NCBI GenBank assembly: GCA_037439425.1
Contig: JBBIWA010000007.1
Coordinates: forward strand, 73,729 to 137,728
Origin: JBBIWA01 sp037439425
GTDB lineage: Bacteria > Acidobacteriota > Blastocatellia > RBC074
Reading direction: 5' to 3'
Length of the DNA: 64,000 bases
Made by a program: the position numbers and the translations under genes. The notes below the pieces were generated by a model. That model made no database searches and was not told where the DNA came from. It saw nothing but the letters and a program-made list of their open reading frames with translations. Positions 7,406-14,810 of the stretch are shown piece by piece. Positions within the stretch are counted from its first letter, which is position 1. Every line of letters starts with the position of its first letter.

Positions 7406-10400
7406 TCAGAACTCGTAACGGAGCGCGAATTGCATCACACGACGTGATGAGTCTCCTGTGGTAGAGGTGAATCTGCCGAATCCGACCCGGTCGTCCAGCG
7501 TTAGGTTGACCCCGGCAAAATTAGGTGTGTTCGTCAGGTTAAAGGTCTCCCAGCGAAACTGTATGCGGTGGCTCTCCCACGGCAGGCGGAAATTCTTCTG
7601 CACGCCTAGGTCCAGGGTGAAGAAGCGGTGGCCGCGCAGCACGTTACGCGAACCTGAATCGCCTACCTTGGTATTGGCGAATGCCGCAAAGACCGCTGCC
7701 GGATTACGGAACAAGTTCGGTTCCCCGTTCGGATCCTTTTTGGTCACATCTGAAGTTGGCGCTGGAGCGATTTTGGTCGCTGGCCCGGTTAAGAAAAAGT
7801 TGGTCGGGAAGAAGAAGCCGTTACCCACGCTCAAAGGCAAGCCAGTCTGATAGCGGAACAAACCCGTTACTGACCAGCCCCCAATGAACTGATTTAACCA
7901 CCCAGGCACTGACCGGCCGACGAGCCTACCTTGACCAAAGGGCAACTCAGCAATCCAGTTAGCGTTGAACTGGTGGCGGGCATCGAAATTGGAGACGGCA
8001 AAAGAATCCCGTGGCCTGAAAATGTTGGCAATCTGCCCCGTCAACCGCGCTGCGTTTTCAATTGTCGAGGCGTTATCAATTGACTTTGAGACGGTGTAGT
8101 TGAAATCAAACTGCGTCCCGGCGCTGAAGCGTTTGCGCACGAGCAGATTGAAACCGTGATAGCTCGAGGCGCCCCAATTGGTCCAGGCGGGCAGCGACTG
8201 GAATTGCTGCTGGAAGAAGGTGTTGGGGCCGAAGCGCGCAGCTCCCAGGACGACATCCATAAAAAAGAGCGCATCGGTCCAGCTCGGTGCGTTAGCTGCG
8301 AGAATCTGGTAGGCGCTCTGTGTGGCAGTCAATCCCGAACCGGCCAGAGCCGGGAAGATATTTTCAAAGAATGGCTGTCTGGGCACCTGCGCCACTGGCG
8401 TGTTGGCATTGATCAAAGGCTCCAACAGGCGTACCGCCTGCGCGTAGGTTTGTCCTGAAGCCGGATCACGGAAGTCAATTAGCGGAGCTGAGATATCCAC
8501 CTTCGTCAGCAGCTTACGCCCCAGGCGGCCAATGTAGGCTGTCTCGATGGTGAAGTTATGAGGCAGTTCCCGCGTGATTGAGAAGTTGAACGACATCGAG
8601 TAGGGAGTGCGCAGCGTGTTATCCACCACAAAGCCCAGGGCTGAAGTATCACTGGCTGGGAAGTTGGGGAATCCACCTCGTGGAGCAGGCGGCGGCGCAG
8701 GCAGGGCATTGAATCCGCGGAAACGCTCAGCCGTAGTGTAGTCAAGCACGCCCGATTGATTGATCACGCCGGAAGCTAGCCCGAAGGCGCCTGACAGGTC
8801 CGTGCTGACCACAAAAGCTCCGCCGATGCGGTCGTAAGTCAGCGAGAACCCGCCGCGGATTGAAGTCTTGCCGCCATCGCCGAAGATAGTCTTCAGCACC
8901 CGAGTCGAAAAATCTGGGCTGTAGGCGAAGGCAAATCGCGGTGACCAGTTGTCTTTATCTGGCGGGAAGAAACCGATCCGGCCGTTCTCTTTGCCAGCCA
9001 GATCGAAGCCCAGCAACGGCACCTGGTTCGATGGAATACCCAGGTTCATATTTCTGATTCGTTGATTGATGAAGTCTTCGATGTTGAGCGTCGGCGCGAC
9101 CTGCAACCCGTTCTTTTCCCAGGGCGGAGTCGCATAGCTGTAGCGCAGGCCGAGGGTGAAAGTCAAATTCGGTTTGACTCGCCACGAATCTTGCCAGTAG
9201 AACTCGAACTCGTTGGCCGCAAATTCGCGCGCCTGTGCCTGGCCAAGTGGCAGCGGCTGGCCCTGGCGATCGAAGAAGTAAGTAGCACTCTTTTGCGGGG
9301 TAACGCCGAGCAACCCCATAAAGGCGCGCACGATCGGGTTTCTCGCTGCCGAGACAAAATTTACGCCCGCACGCTGGACCAGCGCAGGCAAGATGTCGCG
9401 CCCGAGCGCTTTCATCCAGCCATCATTGACTGCGAAGGCTGGGAAAGAGTTAGCGAAGGTGAAGCGGTCGTTACTGATGAAGCGAATGTTGGTACCGAAC
9501 TGAAAGTTATGCGTGCCGCGCGTCCAGGAGAGATCATCCGTCAAATTGTGAACCGGCACTTTGCGGCCGAAGGCGCGCGCGCCGAAGTTGCGAATGTCGT
9601 CTAGACTGCGAATGCCCCAGCGAGGACCGCTGACGCCCGTTTGCTCAAAGCCCCGCCGGGTGAGACCCCAGCGGAAGTTGTTAACCAGGTCTGAGCGCAG
9701 CAGGGCGGTGTAACCCACGACAAAGCCTTTGCTGTTTTCCAGAAACTGAGCGGCCGGCTCCTGTCCAGGAAATTGCGGAGCGATCGCCGTCTGATCATCG
9801 TTTTGCAAATTGCCGCGCCAGAAGACAGTATGCTTGCCATCTTCCGTCAGCTTGAAATCAAAGCGCGCAATGTAGGTGTTGAAGTCCAGCTTCAATGGCG
9901 CATTGAAGCGGAACCCGGTGAAGTTCAACCCTTGATCAATACCTTGTGAAGGATCGTTCCCGACCGGATACTGGCGCAGCACATCGAGCACTGCCTGATT
10001 GACGCCGATGCCGAGCGGGTCAATCGCCTTGAGGTCATCAGGAGTCAAGGTGCGAATGGTGCCATCCACAGCCCGGAAGCGCAGTTGCCCGGCCTTCATC
10101 GTCTCTGAAGGCACGATACGCAACTCGCTGGTCTGGCTACGGTCGCGCCGCCCTTCGTAGTTAAGGAAGAAGAAGGCGCGATTTTTGACTATAGGGCCGC
10201 CCACGGCTGCGCCGAAGACATTACGCAGCAGCGCGGGCCTCTTAATCCCAGCGCGGTTGTTGAAGAAATCGTTAGCCGTCGTCTTCGTATTGCGGTGGTA
10301 CTCATAAACAGCGCCGTGAAACTCATTGGTCCCGCTTTTAGTGACCAAACCGATTTGAGCACCGCTGGAGCGGCCTTGCTCAGCATTAGGATTGGTCGTC

Positions 10401-11065
10401 GTCACGCGGAACTCTTGCACCGAATCGAGCGTCAAACGCAGGACGCTGGTAAAGGCTGCACCTGTTTGCTGATCGTTGACATCCACTCCATCGAGCGTGA
10501 CGTTGGCTTGGTCTGAGCGCCCACCGTTAACCGAGCCGCTGCGCATATCACCTTCAATTCCGGTGAAGACCACGCCGGGTTGCAGGCTCAGCAGTCCTAC
10601 CACATTGCGCCCTTCCAGAGGCAGCAGCTTGATTTGATTCTCACTGAACGCATTACCGATGGTAGCATCGGAAGTATTGACAGCCGACTCACCACCCTGC
10701 ACTGTGACCGTCTCAGTTACTGCTCCTACCTGGGTAAAGGCGAGATTGAGTGTGAGCGGCGTGTTGACCAGGATCTGTAATTCCTCTTGGACTAGAGTGA
10801 CGAAACCCTGCGCCTCAGCCCGCACACGGTAGAGGCCCGGGGGGAGCTGAGGAATCTGGTAGGTGCCATCCTTCGAGCTCACGGTTGTGCGGCTCGCACC
10901 TGTCACCTTGTTGATGACAGTGATCGTTGCGCCTGCGATGGCATTACCTTGGGGGTCAACCACTAAGCCCGAGAGGGAAGAAGTCTGGCCGAAGGCCAGA
11001 ACTGAAGTGAGCGTGAGAAGCAGCACACCTAGGCTGTTTCTCCAGGTCAATGGAGCTGATTTCAT
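7406..11065 (-). CDS. Oar-like TonB-dependent receptor with carboxypeptidase regulatory domain
   Basis: 1219-residue outer-membrane protein. Signal peptide (residues 1-26, ending LAFGQ), a carboxypeptidase-regulatory-like beta domain (about 28-110: SLSGLVVDPQGNAIAGATITV ... LPPGLYRVRAEAQGF), a plug region (about 115-240) and a long beta-barrel ending in an aromatic residue (LRYEF). This Oar architecture is strongly expanded in Acidobacteriota. The ligand is unknown. Strong AAGGAGGA SD before the ATG. Flanked upstream by the FGE homologue and downstream by DsrE, all on the same strand with gaps under 100 bp, so probably one transcript. Confidence 0.9.
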   Translation of the reverse strand: MKSAPLTWRNSLGVLLLTLTSVLAFGQTSSLSGLVVDPQGNAIAGATITVINKVTGASRTTVSSKDGTYQIPQLPPGLYRVRAEAQGFVTLVQEELQILVNTPLTLNLAFTQVGAVTETVTVQGGESAVNTSDATIGNAFSENQIKLLPLEGRNVVGLLSLQPGVVFTGIEGDMRSGSVNGGRSDQANVTLDGVDVNDQQTGAAFTSVLRLTLDSVQEFRVTTTNPNAEQGRSSGAQIGLVTKSGTNEFHGAVYEYHRNTKTTANDFFNNRAGIKRPALLRNVFGAAVGGPIVKNRAFFFLNYEGRRDRSQTSELRIVPSETMKAGQLRFRAVDGTIRTLTPDDLKAIDPLGIGVNQAVLDVLRQYPVGNDPSQGIDQGLNFTGFRFNAPLKLDFNTYIARFDFKLTEDGKHTVFWRGNLQNDDQTAIAPQFPGQEPAAQFLENSKGFVVGYTALLRSDLVNNFRWGLTRRGFEQTGVSGPRWGIRSLDDIRNFGARAFGRKVPVHNLTDDLSWTRGTHNFQFGTNIRFISNDRFTFANSFPAFAVNDGWMKALGRDILPALVQRAGVNFVSAARNPIVRAFMGLLGVTPQKSATYFFDRQGQPLPLGQAQAREFAANEFEFYWQDSWRVKPNLTFTLGLRYSYATPPWEKNGLQVAPTLNIEDFINQRIRNMNLGIPSNQVPLLGFDLAGKENGRIGFFPPDKDNWSPRFAFAYSPDFSTRVLKTIFGDGGKTSIRGGFSLTYDRIGGAFVVSTDLSGAFGLASGVINQSGVLDYTTAERFRGFNALPAPPPAPRGGFPNFPASDTSALGFVVDNTLRTPYSMSFNFSITRELPHNFTIETAYIGRLGRKLLTKVDISAPLIDFRDPASGQTYAQAVRLLEPLINANTPVAQVPRQPFFENIFPALAGSGLTATQSAYQILAANAPSWTDALFFMDVVLGAARFGPNTFFQQQFQSLPAWTNWGASSYHGFNLLVRKRFSAGTQFDFNYTVSKSIDNASTIENAARLTGQIANIFRPRDSFAVSNFDARHQFNANWIAELPFGQGRLVGRSVPGWLNQFIGGWSVTGLFRYQTGLPLSVGNGFFFPTNFFLTGPATKIAPAPTSDVTKKDPNGEPNLFRNPAAVFAAFANTKVGDSGSRNVLRGHRFFTLDLGVQKNFRLPWESHRIQFRWETFNLTNTPNFAGVNLTLDDRVGFGRFTSTTGDSSRRVMQFALRYEF

Positions 11066-11146
11066 AAGTCCTCCTTAACTGGTTATAGTCATTTACCCTT
11101 GCTAGGCTCACTGCGGGCGTGGCTCCTAAAGTCAGCTCACTACACC

Positions 11147-12145
11147 TTATCGAGCATCCCTGGCGCAGCGGAAGCCGACGTTATTGAAGCTGGAGTCAGG
11201 TGGGCTTTGACCGCGAAAAGCCACGCGATAAGCCCCACAATAGTTGGCTGAACAAAACCATGAGCCGCCGCGCGCTACACGCATCTGGCCTGTAGCTGGC
11301 CCTTGCGGGTCCTGGGTTGGGCTGTGTTTGTAGTAATCGGCCTCATACCAGTCCGCAGTCCACTCCCAGACGTTGCCAATCATGTCGTAGAGACCAAAAT
11401 CGTTCGGGGCAAAGCTTCCAACTGGCGCCGTGTAGTAATAGTTGTCTTCCAGCAGATTGTGGTCTGGCCATATGCCTTGCCAGAAGTTGGCCAGCAGTCT
11501 GCCGCTGGGTTTGAGTTCTTGGCCCCAGGGATAGATTGTGCCTTCGCGCCCACCGCGCGCTGCATATTCCCATTCAGCTTCGGTCGGCAGCCGCTTACCT
11601 GCCCACTTGGCATAAGCTGCCGCATCGTTCCACGAGACGTTAACAACCGGATGATTCATCTTGTCAGTGATGGTCGAATCGGGGCCCAAGGGGTGGCGCC
11701 AGTCAGCTCCCTCGACGGCCTCCCAATCCTTGAAGCCCTCTTTGAAGACCCAGGCGAAGCCTTTCTTTTCAGCGTCGGTCTGGTAGCCGGTAGCTTCAAC
11801 GAAGCGCGCAAATTCAGCGTTGGTTACTTCGGTGGCGTCGAGATAAAAAGGGCTGAGCGTGACGCGATGCGCCGGGCGTTCATCTTGCTCGCCAATTTGA
11901 TGCGCCGGGTCTTTGATTTTCGGGCTGGCTGGACTGGCGTGAGCTAGCTGGTGGGCTGGCGCGAAATGTTGGCTGAGCTCTGTCCCCATCAAAAAGTCAC
12001 CGCCTTTGAGCAGTAGCATCCGGCTTGTATCCATAGGCTCAGCAGAATGAGACTGCAGGCGGCGTGCTCTGACTCCAGCAATCACCGCCGCCATCATCAG
12101 CAGGACCAGCAGAGCCAAGCTTGAGCGCGTCAACCATACCTTCAT
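11147..12145 (-). CDS. Formylglycine-generating enzyme (SUMF1/FGE) family protein, exported
   Basis: 332 residues. A signal anchor at about residues 8-26 is followed by a full FGE-sulfatase domain (PF03781): LLKGGDFLMGTE, HRVTLSPFYLDATEVTNAEFARFVEATGY, VNVSWNDAAAYAKWAGKRLPTEAEWEYAARGG and GLYDMIGNVWEWTADWY. Unlike most bacterial relatives (NirV, EgtB-like, PvdO) it keeps both active-site cysteines, Cys298 and Cys303, in GGSWFCSANYCGAYRVAFRG, followed by PDSSFNNVGFRCA. That is the copper(I)-binding pair of true FGE, so oxidation of a Cys to formylglycine on an exported target is possible. No sulfatase is encoded in this window. Good SD (AAAGGAGAGG). Confidence 0.88.
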   Translation of the reverse strand: MKVWLTRSSLALLVLLMMAAVIAGVRARRLQSHSAEPMDTSRMLLLKGGDFLMGTELSQHFAPAHQLAHASPASPKIKDPAHQIGEQDERPAHRVTLSPFYLDATEVTNAEFARFVEATGYQTDAEKKGFAWVFKEGFKDWEAVEGADWRHPLGPDSTITDKMNHPVVNVSWNDAAAYAKWAGKRLPTEAEWEYAARGGREGTIYPWGQELKPSGRLLANFWQGIWPDHNLLEDNYYYTAPVGSFAPNDFGLYDMIGNVWEWTADWYEADYYKHSPTQDPQGPATGQMRVARGGSWFCSANYCGAYRVAFRGQSPPDSSFNNVGFRCARDAR

Positions 12146-12435
12146 TGTGAAGCCTCTCCTTTCTGAAAACGGCCAGGGCGCGCGCAGACAGCCACGCTCC
12201 GCCCTGGCTGTGTCTGTACTTCACCTGACCAGATGTTGCTGACCCAGAAGCCTTTCTCTTTCCAAGTGAAGTCTAGACAGTCAATCACAGGTTATTTCTG
12301 GCACAGGTTATTTCTGGCGCCGGAACGCAAAAACCATCTTGGCCATGGAGTGGCACTCCAGCGTGGTGATTGTCTCTCTTCTCGATCTTTATTTTCTGTG
12401 GTCAAATTTACATTCTCTGTAGCTTACGTGAAGCG
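12146..12435. other. Intergenic region upstream of the FGE gene
   Basis: About 290 bp without a gene. It contains a 16-bp perfect tandem duplication (CACAGGTTATTTCTGG at 12286 and again at 12302). The promoter of the FGE-Oar-DsrE run should lie here, but no convincing -35/-10 pair was identified. Confidence 0.35.
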
Positions 12436-12729
12436 TGTGCATAAATCCCACCCAATCGGTGGGTGGCTTAAGTCCAGCCTCCGCAGACCAACTCGCACTC
12501 CCTCAAATCCCACCCAATCGGTGGAGTATGGGGAAAGAAATGGCTGAGAGCTATAAGGCAGTGAAAGGCCCTCAAATCCCACCGATGGAAATCGGTAGGA
12601 AGTCAGCAGAGTATAGGTGGGAACTGAACGCTCCACCCACTACCGTGGGGGAATTAAGGACAGCTCTTTTGAGCTGCGCGCTGGACTTGAAGGATCCACC
12701 CACTGCCGTGGAGTAGGGATTTATGCACA
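12436..12729. repeat. Palindromic repeat cluster with 14-bp terminal inverted repeats
   Basis: A 294-bp block bounded by perfect inverted ends (TGTGCATAAATCCC at 12436 and its complement ending at 12729). Inside are five imperfect hairpin units built on CCCACCCAATCGGTGGG or CCACCCACTACCGTGG, starting near 12447, 12509, 12578, 12633 and 12696, so about 55-69 bp apart. The first two and last two units face each other. No ORF of note and no target-site duplication at the ends. It could be a MITE-like element or a folded structural repeat; the uneven, inverted units argue against CRISPR. Confidence 0.6.
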
Positions 12730-12874
12730 TTCTTCAATAGTGCCCACCTTTCGCCGAGATAGTTTCGCGCAGCCTCGTAGCCAATCGCTCGTAGGCCCAC
12801 CTTAATGGACTGGCCTGGGGAGGCTGCGCGAAAGCGCAGAGCCTGTCTTGAGACAGGCAGCTAGCTCGGCGCGA

Positions 12875-13357
12875 TTAAGAAGCAGCCTCAATCTTTGTGA
12901 CGTGAATAGTTTTGTCTTTCTTGCTGACGTGTCCGGTGACTTTGACTTTTTGGCCAGCAAACTCCCGCGCTTTTGTCTGGGCCTCCTTATCAAGCAAGTA
13001 GACTATCTTGTTAGCGCGGTCAGCGAGAACGAAATAGCCACCGCCATCCACGCATTTGAGTGTGCAATCTTTGTCGTTACCCATCCCCATCGGATGTTGC
13101 AGGCCACACTGGCTGTCACCAATGTAGCCGACTACAGAGCTCTCTTTGCCGGTCTTGATGAACTTGGCTGAGCAGGGATTGAGCGCTTTCTTAGCACATG
13201 GGTTACAAGGATTCTGTGCCTGCTTCTTCGCGCAGGGGTTGCAAGGGTTCTGAGCCTTGCCGGCACAGGGATTGGCCGGTTTTTTAGCCTGCGGTGGAGC
13301 AGCCAAAGCTGTCATCACCAGGAGCATAGACGCGATGATCAATGAAAATCTCCTCAT
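12875..13357 (-). CDS. Exported cysteine-repeat (NPC motif) protein with OB-fold-like C-terminus
   Basis: 160 residues. Signal peptide MRRFSLIIASMLLVMTALA, then a low-complexity stretch (about residues 25-65) with several NPC motifs, two of them doubled as NPCNPCAKK, and a C-terminal domain of about 95 residues (VVGYIGDSQCGLQHPMGMGNDKDC ... VKVTGHVSKKDKTIHVTKIEA) that looks like a small OB-type beta barrel. The regularly spaced cysteines suggest metal or haem binding, but no CxxCH is present, so it is not a c-type cytochrome. The true start is the ATG at 13357 (AAGGAGGAACC upstream); the longer frame runs through a duplicated leader. Function unknown. Confidence 0.75.
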   Translation of the reverse strand: MRRFSLIIASMLLVMTALAAPPQAKKPANPCAGKAQNPCNPCAKKQAQNPCNPCAKKALNPCSAKFIKTGKESSVVGYIGDSQCGLQHPMGMGNDKDCTLKCVDGGGYFVLADRANKIVYLLDKEAQTKAREFAGQKVKVTGHVSKKDKTIHVTKIEAAS

Positions 13358-13465
13358 TGGTTCCTCCTTGGATTGAAAGGTTGAAAATGCCACTGAGACT
13401 TCCCTACCAAATTGGTTCCTCCTTGGATTGAAAGGTTGAAAATGCCACTGAGACTTCCCTACCGA
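13356..13465 (-). repeat. 55-bp tandem duplication of the ribosome-binding leader
   Basis: Two nearly identical 55-bp copies, 13356-13410 and 13411-13465, differ at about one base. Each carries the AAGGAGGAACCAAT Shine-Dalgarno leader of the NPC-repeat protein gene. The outer copy is followed by TTG GTA GGG, which opens an 18-codon reading frame (13410 down to 13354) whose TGA overlaps the real ATG as ATGA. Confidence 0.85.
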
Positions 13466-13957
13466 AATAACCGCGTTTGGGAGTGAGTTATTCCCTGGGG
13501 CTGGAAAATTTTTCAACCTGTGCAAGTGGGGTGATCCCCTTGACGACAGTGAGGGGGGCTGTGGCCTGGCTGCCGCCAGGTTGTGATAGAACGATTCGCA
13601 GATTGAGGGGATTCAAAAAACACTGGCCCAGGTCGAATTGGGGGGGCTTGAGATGCCCTATCTGCCAGTCACTACTGCCCTTATCCAGAGACGTGGCCCG
13701 CCTGCTTAAGTCGGGCCGCGTGCACAGGGAATAAGATGGCCCTTTGTTGGATTATTCTTTATGGCAAATCGAGCCCTGCGTTTCACCGATGACTATTTTC
13801 GGTGGCGATGTCGTTCGGATGGTTGAAAGGGGAGGGCCAATTAAGAGCCAGGTGTTGCGGCAGGGGAGCTGCAGAGAATTCGTTCTTACTCCTTCCATCC
13901 CCTCCTCTCCTTACAGAGGGGCGAGAGTAAGGGCCCCAAAGGGGGAAGTGAAAAGTC
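13466..13957. other. Divergent intergenic region between NPC-repeat gene and Crp/Fnr gene
   Basis: About 490 bp with no credible gene. It must carry the divergent promoters of the NPC-repeat protein (minus) and the Crp/Fnr regulator (plus). I could not pick out a confident FNR-type palindrome (TTGATN4ATCAA). Confidence 0.35.
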
Positions 13958-14767
13958 ATGAAGACCTATGCCCCATATACGCAAAGTGAAGAGGGCCTCG
14001 ATCCACGAGGTTTTCCGCCGCTACTGAACTTGCCGCATGTTGAAGGTGACTTCCACCGCGGAGCCAGAATTTATGCCTTCGATGACCCGGCCAATCATAT
14101 CTACTTGGTCATCAGTGGGCGGGTGAAGATTGTCCGCGCTTCTGTCGCTGGTCGCAATAAGATTATCGCGATCCGTCACCGCGGCGACATTTTTGGCGAA
14201 CTGGCGCTGGCTGGCAGTAGAGTTGAGCCTCGTCGCAGCGATGAGGCAGTGGCACTGGAGAGGACGCGGGTAGCTATCATCCGCACGGAAGATTTCTGGC
14301 AAACTCAGGGTCACAATCCTGCCGTCTGGCAGCACCTTCTCTGGCTTTTGGCTACACGTTTAGTTGAGGCCTATCGCCAGATCGAAGGGCTCGTTTTCGA
14401 GGATACTCAACACCGCCTGGCACACACCTTGCTCGATCTTTCCCGCGCCGCCTCGCGCGCCGGAGAGACGCGTCTTCGGTTGATCCATACTGAATTGGCC
14501 GAGCTGATCGGCTCCTCGCGTGAAGTGGTGACCTCACTGATGCTGGCGCTGAGCAAACGGGGATTGCTGGACTACAGACGAGGTGAGATTCAACCGCACC
14601 TGCCGCAGCTTGCTCAGTTTCTCTCAAAAGGTATAGATTCTACCTATGTGGGGTCGTCGGCTGGGCTGATCAACAACCAGGATTCGTCTTGGGCCGAGCG
14701 CCAAACGAACAGCACCTTGAGGCCCAAGTCTGCCATGCGCCGGTCGCGGGTCACTGTCCCCGACTAG
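13958..14767 (+). CDS. Crp/Fnr family transcriptional regulator
   Basis: 269 residues. Cyclic-nucleotide-binding-like beta barrel (about 35-150: RGARIYAFDDPANHIYLVISGRVKIVR ... IAIRHRGDIFGELALAG), a dimer helix, then a Crp-type HTH (about 165-235: LAHTLLDLSRAASRAGETRLRLIHTELAELIGSSREVVTSLMLALSKRGLLDYRRG). The N-terminus lacks the cysteine cluster of true FNR, so a bound small molecule or another cofactor is more likely than a [4Fe-4S] oxygen switch. SD GGGGGAAG precedes the ATG. Divergent from the exported redox run, which makes it a candidate regulator of it. About 40 C-terminal residues after the HTH look unstructured. Confidence 0.88.
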   Translation: MKTYAPYTQSEEGLDPRGFPPLLNLPHVEGDFHRGARIYAFDDPANHIYLVISGRVKIVRASVAGRNKIIAIRHRGDIFGELALAGSRVEPRRSDEAVALERTRVAIIRTEDFWQTQGHNPAVWQHLLWLLATRLVEAYRQIEGLVFEDTQHRLAHTLLDLSRAASRAGETRLRLIHTELAELIGSSREVVTSLMLALSKRGLLDYRRGEIQPHLPQLAQFLSKGIDSTYVGSSAGLINNQDSSWAERQTNSTLRPKSAMRRSRVTVPD

Positions 14768-14810
14768 TAGAACCGGGACTGAGCAGGGGTGGCCACCGCC
14801 CGTTCGATAC

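Noticed and set aside
11147..12145. Assignment of the FGE homologue as NirV
   Set aside because: No nitrite reductase gene is present, and both FGE cysteines are kept, which NirV-like proteins usually lack.
12436..12729. CRISPR array
   Set aside because: Units vary in sequence and spacing (55-69 bp), the outer ones are inverted relative to each other, and no cas gene is nearby.
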